From positions 186,001 through 250,000 of the forward strand of contig NZ_RPEN01000158.1 in the NCBI RefSeq assembly GCF_003991405.1: a stretch of DNA of 64,000 nucleotides. The letters are read 5' to 3'. Position numbers and translations under genes: made by a program. Numbering within the stretch: the first letter of the stretch is position 1; every line of letters begins with the position of its first letter. This DNA comes from Pseudorhodobacter sp. E13 (GTDB lineage Bacteria > Pseudomonadota > Alphaproteobacteria > Rhodobacterales > Rhodobacteraceae). Below the pieces are notes generated by a model. That model was not told the origin of the DNA. It saw only the letters and a program-made list of their open reading frames with translations, and did no database searches. This document shows positions 11,285-20,412 of this stretch, in pieces.

Positions 11285-11524
11285 TCAATTACCGTCCGCA
11301 TCAGCCTTGCGCTGACGCCAGATCCGAAAAGTTACCACCAGCGCAAAGACGAAGCCCGCCAAAGCCGCCAGATCGAAGAGAAAGACGAAACGCGCCTCCC
11401 ACCCCAGTTTGCTGCCGAGAAATTGCGCGCCCATCCACAAGATCATCGTCGCGGCCAGAACAATCGCGACAAGCCGCGCCTGTTTGGCCTGATGAAGCTC
11501 TGAAGGGGTGGGCGTTTTCTTCAT
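11285..11524 (-). CDS. Small membrane protein (DUF5337-like) between nuoE and nuoF
   Basis: A 79-residue protein with a basic N-terminus (MKKTPTPSELHQAKQARLVA) and two predicted membrane helices (about 19-35 and 48-67), ending in a charged tail (RIWRQRKADADGN). It resembles DUF5337, a short family I recall as restricted to Rhodobacterales and often located at nuo. It starts 2 bases after nuoE and ends 9 bases before nuoF. A role as a complex I accessory or assembly factor is inferred from position only. Confidence 0.75.
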   Translation of the reverse strand: MKKTPTPSELHQAKQARLVAIVLAATMILWMGAQFLGSKLGWEARFVFLFDLAALAGFVFALVVTFRIWRQRKADADGN

Positions 11525-11526
11525 CG

Positions 11527-12780
11527 TCAGTAGTCATTCGTCTTGGCGCGGATCAGGAATTCTTCCATCCCCACCTCGCCAATCAGTTTCGCCTGCGCCA
11601 CCCATTTGTCACGGGTCACACGGCCTTTGAAGCCTTTGAGATTGCTGTCCATCCAAGCGATTTCGGCAGGGCCCCAAGCGGCGATCTGGTCATAATGGAA
11701 CACACCAAGCGAATGGCACAGCTTTTCCAGCGCCGGCCCAATGCCTTCAATCTTTTTCAGATCATCGGCCACACCTTTGCGCGCGGCTTTGATGCCCTTG
11801 GGCTTGCTGCCTTCGCCTGCACTGGCGGTCTCTGCCGCTTTGACTGCTGCTTTGCCAGTCTCGGCCGTTTTGGCCGCCTCTGCCGCTTTGGCCGGGGCCT
11901 TGGCTGCGGGCTTGCCAACCGATTTCTCGGCCATTTCCTTGCTGGTCACGACAGGCTTTTCCTGCGCCTTGGTGGCCGCTTTCGGGGTTGCCGGTGCCTT
12001 GTCCTCGGCTTGCTCCACCGCCTTCGCAGCGGTTTTGGCCGAAGCGCCAGGTTTGGCAGGTTTCGCGCCGGATTTGCCCAGCCACGGCGTCAGAATCGGC
12101 ACTTCGGTCCCATCAATCCGCTTGACGGTTTCGCCAATGTCCACCGCCGCTTGCACGCTGGCGTTATATTGTTTGCGACCCGATTCAAAGTCCTTCAGGC
12201 TGGTCAGACCGCCCAACGGCTCGGACGCATAGCGCCCGTTTTGCGGGCCGGGAACCGGCACCTCACCCTTGGAAAACCGCGCAATCAGGTCGCGCAGTTT
12301 TTCCGGCGTCAGATCCTCATAATAGTCTTTGCCGATCTGGGCCATGGGCGCATTGGTGCAGGCCCCAAGGCATTCCACCTCTTCCCAAGAAAACTTGCCA
12401 TCCGCCGACAGGGCATGCGGCTTTTCGTTGATCAGCTCTTTGCAGACCGCAACCAGATCCTCGGCGCCGCAGATCATGCAGGAGGTGGTGCCACAAATCT
12501 GGATATTGGCAATGGACCCAACGGGTTGCAACTGGAACATGAAGTAGAAAGTCGCCACTTCCAGCGCGCGAATATAGGCCATACCCAGCATATCGGCGAC
12601 ATATTCGATCGCGGGACGCGACAGCCAGCCCTCTTGCTCTTGCGCGCGCCACAGCAGCGGGATGATGGCAGAGGCCTGCCGCCCCTCGGGGTATTTGGTA
12701 ATCTGTCCCTGCGCCCATTCAAGATTTGCCGGGGTAAAGGCAAAATGGCTGGGCTGTTCTTTGTGAAGGCGGCGTAGCAT
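11527..12780 (-). CDS. nuoE: NADH-quinone oxidoreductase subunit E with long C-terminal extension
   Basis: A 417-residue protein. Residues 1-175 are the normal thioredoxin-like NuoE, with [2Fe-2S] ligands C96, C101, C137 and C141 ([10 protein letters not shown] and CLGACTNAP). After a connecting stretch comes an Ala/Lys-rich low-complexity linker (about 238-335), then a compact segment at 338-405 with a helix-hairpin-helix-like motif ([20 protein letters not shown]). E. coli NuoE is about 166 residues. Extended NuoE is known in Rhodobacter relatives, and the role of the tail is not established. The start overlaps the upstream gene's stop by one base. Confidence 0.95.
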   Translation of the reverse strand: MLRRLHKEQPSHFAFTPANLEWAQGQITKYPEGRQASAIIPLLWRAQEQEGWLSRPAIEYVADMLGMAYIRALEVATFYFMFQLQPVGSIANIQICGTTSCMICGAEDLVAVCKELINEKPHALSADGKFSWEEVECLGACTNAPMAQIGKDYYEDLTPEKLRDLIARFSKGEVPVPGPQNGRYASEPLGGLTSLKDFESGRKQYNASVQAAVDIGETVKRIDGTEVPILTPWLGKSGAKPAKPGASAKTAAKAVEQAEDKAPATPKAATKAQEKPVVTSKEMAEKSVGKPAAKAPAKAAEAAKTAETGKAAVKAAETASAGEGSKPKGIKAARKGVADDLKKIEGIGPALEKLCHSLGVFHYDQIAAWGPAEIAWMDSNLKGFKGRVTRDKWVAQAKLIGEVGMEEFLIRAKTNDY

Positions 12781-13145
12781 CAGGCGGCTCCGTTCAAGAT
12801 CAAGGCGGCCAAAACAACGGCCAGAATGGCCAAGGCAGCCAGCCCAGCCAAGAGATGTTTCAAGTAAGGTCGGCCCAGACGGGCATAGATAAACGTATCG
12901 GCAAAGGCCATGAACGCCAGCGCCCCGGACCAGGCCGCAATGACCCGCAAATCAGCGAACCAAGCGACAAAGGCGGTAAAACCCGTAAAGGCAAGATAGC
13001 GGCCCAGCATGACATTCGGCAGCGCCTCAACCGCGTGGTCAAGCTTGCGCAGCCCCGCCTGCGGGTTCGGGATGCAGACAGCCGCAATGGACGCGACGAC
13101 CAGCACCGCAACCCAAGCCAGACCATATGCAGCCGTATTCAGCAT
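12780..13145 (-). CDS. Small polytopic membrane protein between nuoD and nuoE
   Basis: A 121-residue protein with about four predicted hydrophobic segments (residues 5-24, 52-66, 68-85 and 97-118). I recognise no catalytic motif. The start overlaps the nuoD stop by one base and its stop overlaps the nuoE start by one base, so it is tightly coupled to complex I expression. Rhodobacterial nuo operons commonly carry an unassigned gene here. Function unknown. Confidence 0.75.
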   Translation of the reverse strand: MLNTAAYGLAWVAVLVVASIAAVCIPNPQAGLRKLDHAVEALPNVMLGRYLAFTGFTAFVAWFADLRVIAAWSGALAFMAFADTFIYARLGRPYLKHLLAGLAALAILAVVLAALILNGAA

Positions 13146-14380
13146 CAGCGGTCAATTTCCCCGAACACAACGTCCATCGTGCCGATAATCGCCGCCACAT
13201 CGGCCAGTTGGTGGCCTTTGCAGATGTAATCCATCGCTTGCAGATGCAAAAAGCCTGGCGCGCGGATTTTGGCGCGGTAAGGTTTGTTGGTGCCATCGGC
13301 CACGAGATAGACGCCAAACTCACCCTTCGGGGCCTCGACCGCGGCATAAACTTCGCCTGCGGGAACGTGGAAACCTTCGGTATAAAGTTTGAAGTGATGG
13401 ATCAGTGCTTCCATCGAGGTTTTCATCTCGCCGCGTTTCGGCGGGGTGATCTTGCCGCGCGCCAGCACATCGCCGGGTTCCTTGCGCAGCTTGGCCAGCG
13501 CCTGACGGATGATCGAGGTGCTCTCGCGCATTTCCTGCATCCGGCAGAGATAGCGATCATAGCAATCGCCGTTCTTGCCTACCGGAATCTGGAACTCGAA
13601 TTCATCATAACATTCATAGGGTTGCGCCCGGCGCAAATCCCACGCAAGGCCAGAACCACGCACCATGACGCCCGAGAAACCCCAATCGAGGATATCCTGC
13701 TCCGTCACGATGCCGATATCGGCATTGCGCTGTTTGAAAATGCGGTTTTCGGTCAGCAGCCCGTCGATATCGTCCAGCACTTTCGGGAATTCCTGCGCCC
13801 AAGTGTCGATATCTTCGATCAGCGCGGGCGTCAGGTCTTGGTGGACGCCACCGGGGCGGAAATAGGCGGCGTGCAGACGCGCGCCACAAGCCCGCTCATA
13901 GAACACCATCAGCTTTTCGCGTTCCTCAAAACCCCAGAGCGGCGGGGTCAGCGCACCCACGTCCATCGCCTGCGTGGTGACGTTCAGCAAGTGGTTCAAC
14001 ACGCGGCCAATCTCGCAGAACAGAACGCGGATCAACTGCGCGCGACGCGGCACCGCAACACCGGTCAGCTTTTCGATGGCCAGGCACCAGGCATGTTCCT
14101 GGTTCATCGGGGCCACATAATCCAGCCGGTCGAAATAGGGCAGGTTTTGCAGATAAGTGCGGCTTTCCATCAGCTTTTCGGTGCCACGGTGCAGCAAGCC
14201 GATATGCGGATCACAGCGTTCCACAATCTCGCCGTCCAGTTCCAGCACAAGACGCAAAACCCCATGCGCCGCAGGGTGTTGCGGGCCGAAGTTCAGGTTG
14301 AAATTGCGGATTTTCTGTTCGCCCGTCTCAAAATCCGAGGAGCCATCATCATAGCTGTTCTTGCGGATATCACCGTCCAT
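13145..14380 (-). CDS. nuoD: NADH-quinone oxidoreductase subunit D
   Basis: A 411-residue subunit homologous to the large subunit of [NiFe] hydrogenases without the metal. It lines the quinone-binding cavity. Diagnostic segments are [20 protein letters not shown] near residue 29, the conserved HRGTEKL motif, and a C-terminus ending in [14 protein letters not shown]. It is separate from nuoC, as in mitochondria and other alphaproteobacteria, unlike the fused nuoCD of enterobacteria. Confidence 0.97.
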   Translation of the reverse strand: MDGDIRKNSYDDGSSDFETGEQKIRNFNLNFGPQHPAAHGVLRLVLELDGEIVERCDPHIGLLHRGTEKLMESRTYLQNLPYFDRLDYVAPMNQEHAWCLAIEKLTGVAVPRRAQLIRVLFCEIGRVLNHLLNVTTQAMDVGALTPPLWGFEEREKLMVFYERACGARLHAAYFRPGGVHQDLTPALIEDIDTWAQEFPKVLDDIDGLLTENRIFKQRNADIGIVTEQDILDWGFSGVMVRGSGLAWDLRRAQPYECYDEFEFQIPVGKNGDCYDRYLCRMQEMRESTSIIRQALAKLRKEPGDVLARGKITPPKRGEMKTSMEALIHHFKLYTEGFHVPAGEVYAAVEAPKGEFGVYLVADGTNKPYRAKIRAPGFLHLQAMDYICKGHQLADVAAIIGTMDVVFGEIDR

Positions 14381-14408
14381 TAGAATGCTCCCTTACCTTC
14401 GCGGGCCA

Positions 14409-15026
14409 TCATTTAGCCCCCTCTTTGGCCTTGTCATCACCCGGCAGCACATATTGCGCGCCTTCCCACGGGCTCATGAAATCGAACTGACGGTATTCCT
14501 GCACCAGCTTCACCGGCTCATAGATCACGCGCTTTTGCGCCTCGTCATAGCGCACTTCGGTGTAACCGGTGGTCGGGAAATCTTTGCGCAGCGGATAGCC
14601 GCGAAAGCCGTAGTCGGTCAGGATGCGGCGCAGATCGGGGTGGCCGGAAAACAGGATGCCGAACATATCGAACACTTCCCGCTCAAACCAATTGGCCGAA
14701 GGGTGGACAGAGGTGATCGAGGGCACCATCTCATCCTCGCGCACCGCGGTTTTTACGCGGATGCGCTGGTTCTGATACATCGACAGAAAGTGATAGACCA
14801 CGTCGAAACGGGCCACCGCGCGCGCCGGATGGTCGATCGCGGTGATGTCGACAAGGCTGGAAAACTTGCAGGTCGCCTCGGTTTTCAGATGCTCCACGAA
14901 CCGCACCAGAAAACGGGGTTGCACCGTCACTGTCAATTCGCCATGCGCAATCTCGGTTGAAACGACAGCTTCGGCGTGGCGCAGGTCAAGCTGGGCAGCC
15001 AGTTCGGTCAGGGCTTCGGTCATCAC
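14409..15026 (-). CDS. nuoC: NADH-quinone oxidoreductase subunit C
   Basis: A 205-residue hydrophilic subunit of the connecting fragment (30-kDa subunit family). The family signature is visible as [20 protein letters not shown] (about residues 112-131) followed by [19 protein letters not shown]. It lies 9 bases after nuoB and 28 bases before nuoD. It has no cofactor of its own and scaffolds NuoD and NuoB. Confidence 0.96.
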   Translation of the reverse strand: MMTEALTELAAQLDLRHAEAVVSTEIAHGELTVTVQPRFLVRFVEHLKTEATCKFSSLVDITAIDHPARAVARFDVVYHFLSMYQNQRIRVKTAVREDEMVPSITSVHPSANWFEREVFDMFGILFSGHPDLRRILTDYGFRGYPLRKDFPTTGYTEVRYDEAQKRVIYEPVKLVQEYRQFDFMSPWEGAQYVLPGDDKAKEGAK

Positions 15027-15035
15027 TCTCTCCCC

Positions 15036-15569
15036 TTAGCGAACCAGCGTGCCGGTGCGGCGGATTTTACGTTGAAGCTGAAGGATGCCATACAGCAGCG
15101 CCTCGGCTGTGGGGGGGCAGCCCGGCACATAGATATCAACCGGGACGATCCGGTCACAGCCGCGCACCACCGAATAGCTGTAATGGTAGTAGCCGCCGCC
15201 ATTGGCGCAAGAGCCCATGGAGATCACATAGCGCGGTTCCGGCATCTGGTCATAGACCTTGCGCAAGGCCGGGGCCATCTTGTTGGTCAGCGTGCCCGCC
15301 ACGATCATCACATCCGACTGGCGCGGAGAGGCGCGCGGCGCAAAGCCAAAGCGTTCCACGTCATAGCGCGGCATCGCGGTATGCATCATTTCCACCGCAC
15401 AGCAGGCCAGACCAAAGGTCATCCAGTGCAAGGAGCCTGTGCGCGCCCAGTTGATGATATCTTCGGTCGAGGTCAGCAAGAACCCCTTGTCTTGCAATTC
15501 GGCGTTCAGGGCTTGGGTCGAAACCTCAAGATCAGCCCCCGCAGTGTTTGCACCGGCCATCACTCCCAT
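15036..15569 (-). CDS. nuoB: NADH-quinone oxidoreductase subunit B
   Basis: A 177-residue subunit carrying the terminal [4Fe-4S] cluster N2. The tandem cysteines ([20 protein letters not shown]) and later [20 protein letters not shown] plus [15 protein letters not shown] supply the ligands. The start is a choice. The ATG at 15569 has AAGGGGG about six bases upstream. The ATG at 15560 (MAGANTAG, three residues shorter) overlaps the nuoA stop by one base but has a poorly spaced ribosome-binding site. I prefer 15569. Confidence 0.95.
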   Translation of the reverse strand: MGVMAGANTAGADLEVSTQALNAELQDKGFLLTSTEDIINWARTGSLHWMTFGLACCAVEMMHTAMPRYDVERFGFAPRASPRQSDVMIVAGTLTNKMAPALRKVYDQMPEPRYVISMGSCANGGGYYHYSYSVVRGCDRIVPVDIYVPGCPPTAEALLYGILQLQRKIRRTGTLVR

Positions 15570-15925
15570 TCGAGCGCCCCCTTCTTCCATTCATACGCAA
15601 AGCCAACGGTCAGAACCGCCAAGAACACCATCATCGACCAGAAGGCCGCCATGCTGATGTCACCAAAGGCCACGGCCCATGGGAACAGGAAGGCAACTTC
15701 CAGATCAAAGATGATAAAAAGGATGGAGACGAGGTAAAACCGCACGTCAAATTTCATCCGCGCATCGTCGAATGCGTTGAACCCGCATTCATAGGCCGAA
15801 ACCTTTTCCGGGTCCGGGTTGCGCACGGCAAGCACAACCGCAGCCAGAATCAGGACAAGCCCAAGACCGATCGCAATGACCATGAAAATGATAATGGGCA
15901 GGTATTCCCGAAGAAGTCCGTCCAC
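15560..15925 (-). CDS. nuoA: NADH-quinone oxidoreductase subunit A (GTG start)
   Basis: A 121-residue membrane protein with three helices, first gene of the nuo operon. The conserved acidic loop is visible ([20 protein letters not shown]), including the Cys used to monitor the active/deactive transition in mitochondria, followed by [20 protein letters not shown]. The start codon is GTG at 15925, with AGGAG about seven bases upstream. A good sigma-70-type promoter lies about 70 bases upstream. Confidence 0.95.
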   Translation of the reverse strand: MDGLLREYLPIIIFMVIAIGLGLVLILAAVVLAVRNPDPEKVSAYECGFNAFDDARMKFDVRFYLVSILFIIFDLEVAFLFPWAVAFGDISMAAFWSMMVFLAVLTVGFAYEWKKGALEWE

Positions 15926-15992
15926 AAGATGCTCCTATCGCTGGCGACATGCAGGCTTCTACCCCGGTTCGGGCAGAGGCACCTCTTGGCTT

Positions 15993-16021
15993 CGTTTACT
16001 CCTCCCCCCTGCCGGGGTCAA
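15993..16021 (-). promoter_or_regulatory. Candidate sigma-70-type promoter of the nuo operon
   Basis: On the minus strand, TTGACC (16016-16021) and TAAACG (15993-15998) are separated by exactly 17 bases, in the 180-base gap between the enoyl-CoA hydratase stop and the nuoA GTG. TTGAC at -35 is typical of alphaproteobacterial housekeeping promoters. No other pair of similar quality was noticed in the gap. Confidence 0.55.
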
Positions 16022-16105
16022 CCAAAGGACACCCGAAACATGCGCTTTGCACCGGGGAAATTGTCGCAAGTCGAAAAGCTTGCCGCGTTGCGGCGGGGCT
16101 TGGGA

Positions 16106-16891
16106 TCAAATCGCCCAATCCGGGGCGCGTTTTTGGAAAAACGCGTCGATGCCCTGCGCCGCCTCCGGGCTTTCCCAGCGGGTGACAAGGGCCTTGATGC
16201 TGATCTCGATCTGGGCGGCATCGGGCATCGGGGCCAAGCTGCGGATCAGGGCTTTGGCCTCGGCCACGGCACCGGGGGCGCAGGACAGATAGGGTTTCAC
16301 CTCGGCCTCGATCGCAGCATCCAGATCGTCGGGCCAGACCACGCGGGCCAGCAGGTTCAGGCGCTGCGCCTCCTCGGCGTCAAACAGCCGGGCCGAGGCA
16401 AAGACCTGCCGCGCCGCAGCCGCCCCCATCCGCGCCACGACATATGGGCCGATGGTCGCAGGGATCAGCCCCAGCCGGGTTTCTGTCAGGCCAAAGTGAG
16501 CTTCGGCCACGCCAATCGCCACATCGCAGACCGACATCAGCCCGACACCGCCGCCATAAGCCTGCCCCTGCACGCGTCCGATCAAGGGCTTTGGCAGGGA
16601 GTTCAGCGCAGCCAGCATCATCGCCAGTTTGCGCGCCTCGACCGCGCGGGTCGGGCCATCGGCGGCCATTTGTTCGCGCATCCAGCCCAGATCCCCGCCC
16701 GCGCAAAAGCTGTCGCCTGCCGCGGCAAGCACGACCACGCGCACGGCGGCATCCGCGGCCAGCGCCTCGGCCGCCGTTGTCAGCTCTGCGATCATCAGCG
16801 CCGACATGGCGTTGCGCTTTTCGGGGCGGTTCAGCGTCAGGGTGGCAACCCCGCGCGCATCGGTTGTGAGTTTAATGGTCTGATATGTCAT
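16106..16891 (-). CDS. liuC: Enoyl-CoA hydratase/isomerase family, probable methylglutaconyl-CoA hydratase
   Basis: A 261-residue crotonase-fold protein. It probably hydrates 3-methylglutaconyl-CoA to HMG-CoA in leucine breakdown. The two oxyanion-hole regions are visible (SFCAGGDLGWM near residue 61 and GQAYGGGVGLMSVCDVAIG near 107), and the TETRLGLIPATIGPYVV segment carries the catalytic-site acid. The substrate is inferred from its place as the last gene of a complete liu operon. It overlaps the HMG-CoA lyase gene by 4 bases. Confidence 0.88.
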   Translation of the reverse strand: MTYQTIKLTTDARGVATLTLNRPEKRNAMSALMIAELTTAAEALAADAAVRVVVLAAAGDSFCAGGDLGWMREQMAADGPTRAVEARKLAMMLAALNSLPKPLIGRVQGQAYGGGVGLMSVCDVAIGVAEAHFGLTETRLGLIPATIGPYVVARMGAAAARQVFASARLFDAEEAQRLNLLARVVWPDDLDAAIEAEVKPYLSCAPGAVAEAKALIRSLAPMPDAAQIEISIKALVTRWESPEAAQGIDAFFQKRAPDWAI

Positions 16892-17757
16892 GGTTTTGAT
16901 CCTTCTTGCCCGCGCATCTTGCGGGCCATGGCGGCGGCCTCATCCAGCAAGGCAAGGTTCAGCCCGGTGGTAAAGCCCCGCGCCTCAACAAAGCGCGCGA
17001 CGCGTTCGGTTGCCACATTGCCCGCCGCCCCCGGTGCATAGGGGCAGCCGCCCAAACCACCCACCGCCGCGTCAAACACCCGCAGCCCGTGATCCAGCGA
17101 GACGCCGATATTGTCCAGCGCGCGGCCATTGGTATCGTGGTAATGGCCTGCAAGGCGCGCGGCGGGCATCTCCTCCAGCACGGCTTGCAACATGGCGGCG
17201 ATGGTGTCGGGCATGCCTTGGCCGATGGTTTCGCCAAGGCTGATCTCGGCGCAGCCCAGATCACGCAGGGCTGCCACCGTGCGGGCCACCGCCGCAGGGG
17301 CCACCCGCCCGTCATAGGGGCAATCGGTCACACAAGAGACATAGCCGCGCAGCCGCAACCCGTCGCGCAGCGCCGCCTGTGCCACCGGGGCAAAACGTTC
17401 AAGGCTTTCGGCAATGGACGCATTCAGATTGGCCCGCGAAAACCCCTCGGACGCTGAGCCAAAGATCGCCACCTCATCCGCGCCCGCCGCGCGAGCTGCC
17501 GCATAGCCTTTCATGTTGGGCGTCAACGCGCCGTAGATCACGCCCGGCGCGCGGGTCATCTGCGCCATGACAGCGGCGCTGTCGGCCATTTGCGGCACCC
17601 ATTTGGGCGAAACGAAACTGGCCACCTCGATGCGCCGAAACCCTGCGCGCGACAACAGATCAATCAGCGCCAGCTTTTCGGCCAAGGGGATCAACCGCGC
17701 CTCGTTCTGCAATCCGTCACGCGGACCAACCTCATAGATTTCAACGGGTTCTGGCAT
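16888..17757 (-). CDS. liuE: Hydroxymethylglutaryl-CoA lyase
   Basis: A 289-residue TIM-barrel lyase from the ATG at 17757 (MPEPVEIYEVGPRDGLQNEA). It cleaves HMG-CoA to acetyl-CoA and acetoacetate, the last leucine-specific step. The GPRDGLQNE motif at the first strand, the H-x-H metal site (AGHYHDTNGRALDNI) and the active-site loop GGLGGCPYAPGAAGNVATE with its Cys are all present. An upstream in-frame start would overlap the GST gene, so 17757 is preferred; the genes are then 4 bases apart. Confidence 0.93.
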   Translation of the reverse strand: MPEPVEIYEVGPRDGLQNEARLIPLAEKLALIDLLSRAGFRRIEVASFVSPKWVPQMADSAAVMAQMTRAPGVIYGALTPNMKGYAAARAAGADEVAIFGSASEGFSRANLNASIAESLERFAPVAQAALRDGLRLRGYVSCVTDCPYDGRVAPAAVARTVAALRDLGCAEISLGETIGQGMPDTIAAMLQAVLEEMPAARLAGHYHDTNGRALDNIGVSLDHGLRVFDAAVGGLGGCPYAPGAAGNVATERVARFVEARGFTTGLNLALLDEAAAMARKMRGQEGSKP

Positions 17758-17761
17758 GATC

Positions 17762-18406
17762 TTAACCTTCCGGTGCGGCGTAGAATTCGCGCAGATAAAT
17801 TTGCGCCGGGCCATCCTGCGCCATGGCGGCCTGAAAGGCCGGGCGGGCCTGCAAACGGCCCAGATAGGCCGCCGCTTGCGGTGACAGCGTGGTGAAGCGT
17901 TGGCCGATCAGCACGCCATAGCCGCATTGCACATCTGCCGCCGAAAACCCGCCGGGCAGCAGATAGCCATCGCCCGCTTTGCCCGCCACGGCCTCAAGGC
18001 AAATCGCCAGCCGCTTCGCCTCCAGCCGCATGACGGTGGGGGAACGCATGTGATCTTCGCGCAGCGCAATATGGTGCTGGGTCAGATTGGCCAGATGCTG
18101 CCCGATGGTTTCTCCGAAATGCAGCCATTCCAGATAGGCGGCGCGGTCCGGGCTGGCCACGGCGCGCGCCAGATGTGGCGCGTGCGCCTCGGTCAGATAT
18201 TCGGCAATTGCCCCGCTTTCGAACAGGGTCAGCCCATCCACCTCCAGCGCGGGCACGCGGCCTGCGGGCGACAGTGCCAGATAGGCCGGATCGCGCAGCG
18301 ATTTGTCAAAACGATGCGGCACAAGATCAAAGGGCAAGCCGGTTTCATGCAGCAGCCACAAAACCCGAAACGACCGGGATTGCGCGATATGGTGCAGGCG
18401 GATCAT
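17762..18406 (-). CDS. Glutathione S-transferase-family protein in the liu operon
   Basis: A 214-residue protein starting at MIRLHHIAQSRSFRVLWLLH. It has the N-terminal thioredoxin-like GST domain, with a Ser/Arg active-site region at about residues 10-12, PAGRVPALEVDG (cis-Pro) and FESGAIAEYL, and then an all-helical C-terminal domain. Its start overlaps the mccA stop (ATGA) and it ends 4 bases before HMG-CoA lyase. The substrate is unknown. Detoxification of a reactive enoyl-CoA intermediate is possible but is only suggested by context. Confidence 0.88.
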   Translation of the reverse strand: MIRLHHIAQSRSFRVLWLLHETGLPFDLVPHRFDKSLRDPAYLALSPAGRVPALEVDGLTLFESGAIAEYLTEAHAPHLARAVASPDRAAYLEWLHFGETIGQHLANLTQHHIALREDHMRSPTVMRLEAKRLAICLEAVAGKAGDGYLLPGGFSAADVQCGYGVLIGQRFTTLSPQAAAYLGRLQARPAFQAAMAQDGPAQIYLREFYAAPEG

Positions 18407-20340
18407 TCCGCCGCCTCGGCCAGCAAGATCAGCGCGGCCCCGGCTTCGACCTGTTGGCCTGCTTCGGCCAGAACCTGCTCCACCACGCCATCGCGCGCGG
18501 CGGTCAGCGTGTGTTCCATCTTCATCGCTTCCAGCACGCACAGCCTGTCACCTGCGGCCACCGCCTGCCCTGCGGTGACAAACACCGCCTTCACCAGCCC
18601 CGGCATTGGTGACAGCGTGGCATTGCCCGCCCCCGCACCGCCCGCATCCCGCGCCAGCGGGTCCACCGGATGGAAGCTGAAGCTGCCCTCGGGCGCGAAG
18701 ACGTGGATCGCCCCGCCTGCGCGCACGACCGAGGCCGCAGGCTGGCCCGCGATGTGCCAGACACCTTGCGCGCGATGGGCGTGCAAGGTTGCATCCGCAA
18801 TCGTGACCTCGGCGCTGTTGGGGCCGGTCAGGGCGATCACGGCGTCCAGACGCTCTGCCTTATGGGTCAGCGCAAGGCTGCGGCGCAGCGGCGCCCAAAG
18901 GGCAAAGCCTGTCAGCGGCGCGTCCGGCAGATCGGCGGCAGCAAGGGCTGCAAGCGCCTGCACAGCATCGGAGGCCGGGACCTGCGCCACCAAAGCGGCC
19001 AGATCACGCTCAATCAAGCCGGTATCCACATCCCCTGCCGCAAAGCCTTTGTGCCGCGCCAATGCGCCAAGGAAGGCCAGATTGGTGACAGAGCCTGCCA
19101 CTTCGGTCCGGGCCAAGGCCTGCCGCAATTGCGACAGCGCCACCGCCCGCGTCGGGCCGTGGGTGATAATCTTGGCGATCATCGGGTCATACCAAGGCGA
19201 GATACTGTCACCGGGGCGCACCCCGCTATCGGCGCGGGCTGTGGCGGGAAAGGCCAGATGGTCCAGCCGCCCCGTGGCGGGCAGAAAGCCTGCGGGCACA
19301 TCCTCGGCGTAAAGCCGCGCCTCAAACGCGTGACCGTGAAGGGTGATCGCCGCTTGCCGCAGGGGCAAGGGTTCGCCGCTCGCCACGCGAAGTTGCCATT
19401 CGACGAGGTCGATCCCGGTGATGGCCTCGGTCACGGGATGTTCGACTTGCAGGCGGGTGTTCATTTCCATGAACCAGAACCGATCGGTGCGCAGCCCGTC
19501 GCTGGCATCGACAATGAATTCGATGGTGCCTGCCCCTTTGTAACCGATGGCGCGGGCGGCTTTTACGGCGGCATCGCCCATGGCGGCGCGCATTTCAGGC
19601 GTCATGCCCGGTGCGGGGGCCTCTTCGATCACCTTCTGGTGGCGGCGCTGCAAGCTGCAATCGCGTTCAAAGAGGTGGACGGCCTCTGTGCCATCGCCAA
19701 AGACCTGCACTTCGATATGGCGGGGTTTTTCGACGTATTTTTCAATGAGCACGGCGTCATTGCCAAAAGCGGTGGCCGCCTCGCCCTTGGCGGAGGCGAG
19801 GGCATCGGCAAATTCGGACGGGCGGTTGACGCGGCGCATTCCCTTGCCGCCACCGCCCGCCACGGCCTTGATCAGAACCGGGTAGGTGATTTTATCGGCC
19901 TCGGCGGCCAGATGGGCCGGGTCTTGGTTTTCACCCAGATAGCCCGGAACCACCGGAACCCCCGCGGCTTGCATCAGTTTCTTGGCAGCGTCTTTCAGCC
20001 CCATCGCCCGGATGGCTTCGGCGGACGGGCCGATGAAGGTCAGGCCTGCGGCCGTGACCGCCTCAACGAAATCGGGGTTTTCGGACAGAAAGCCATAGCC
20101 GGGGTGGATGGCTTCGGCCCCTGTGGTCTGCGCCGCCGCGATCAGTGCCGCGCCACGCAGATAGCTGTCGCGCGGGGCGGGGCCGCCGATATGCACCGCC
20201 TCATCCGCCATGGCCACATGTTTGGCCCCTGCATCGGCATCGGAATAGACCGCGACCGTGGACACGCCCAGTTTGCGGGCGGTTTCGATGATCCGGCAGG
20301 CGATTTCGCCACGGTTGGCGATGAGGATTTTTTGAAACAT
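18403..20340 (-). CDS. liuD: Methylcrotonyl-CoA carboxylase alpha (biotin carboxylase/BCCP) subunit
   Basis: A 645-residue fusion of an ATP-grasp biotin carboxylase ([20 protein letters not shown]; Gly-rich loop VAGGGGKGMRRV near residue 163; [20 protein letters not shown]), a middle linker domain and a C-terminal biotinyl domain with the lysine in CVLEAMKMEHTLTAA. It carboxylates biotin for 3-methylcrotonyl-CoA carboxylation with the beta subunit upstream. Substrate choice (methylcrotonyl- rather than propionyl-CoA) rests on the surrounding liu genes. Confidence 0.93.
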   Translation of the reverse strand: MFQKILIANRGEIACRIIETARKLGVSTVAVYSDADAGAKHVAMADEAVHIGGPAPRDSYLRGAALIAAAQTTGAEAIHPGYGFLSENPDFVEAVTAAGLTFIGPSAEAIRAMGLKDAAKKLMQAAGVPVVPGYLGENQDPAHLAAEADKITYPVLIKAVAGGGGKGMRRVNRPSEFADALASAKGEAATAFGNDAVLIEKYVEKPRHIEVQVFGDGTEAVHLFERDCSLQRRHQKVIEEAPAPGMTPEMRAAMGDAAVKAARAIGYKGAGTIEFIVDASDGLRTDRFWFMEMNTRLQVEHPVTEAITGIDLVEWQLRVASGEPLPLRQAAITLHGHAFEARLYAEDVPAGFLPATGRLDHLAFPATARADSGVRPGDSISPWYDPMIAKIITHGPTRAVALSQLRQALARTEVAGSVTNLAFLGALARHKGFAAGDVDTGLIERDLAALVAQVPASDAVQALAALAAADLPDAPLTGFALWAPLRRSLALTHKAERLDAVIALTGPNSAEVTIADATLHAHRAQGVWHIAGQPAASVVRAGGAIHVFAPEGSFSFHPVDPLARDAGGAGAGNATLSPMPGLVKAVFVTAGQAVAAGDRLCVLEAMKMEHTLTAARDGVVEQVLAEAGQQVEAGAALILLAEAAE

Positions 20341-20365
20341 TGGACGTCTCGCGGGTTGGAGAGCG

Positions 20366-20400
20366 CCGGGGGCCAGCCCCCGGACCCCCGGGATATTTTT
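20366..20400. repeat. GC-rich inverted repeat plus ATATTTTT tail in the mccB-mccA gap
   Basis: Arms CCGGGGGC (20366-20373) and GCCCCCGG (20376-20383) are separated by 2 bases and followed by ACCCCCGGGATATTTTTG. In the plus direction this looks like a terminator, but both flanking genes run on the minus strand in one operon. From memory, elements of this form (GC-rich palindrome, CCCCGG, ATATTTTT, then a GATGAAG-like end) recur between genes across Rhodobacterales genomes. Only one copy was noticed in this window. It could be an mRNA-processing or stabilising hairpin. Confidence 0.55.
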
Positions 20401-20412
20401 GAATAGATGAAG

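Noticed and set aside
9956-11503. A 515-codon plus-strand frame opposite nuoF
   Set aside because: It is antisense to NuoF with its motifs intact, and has no domain of its own.
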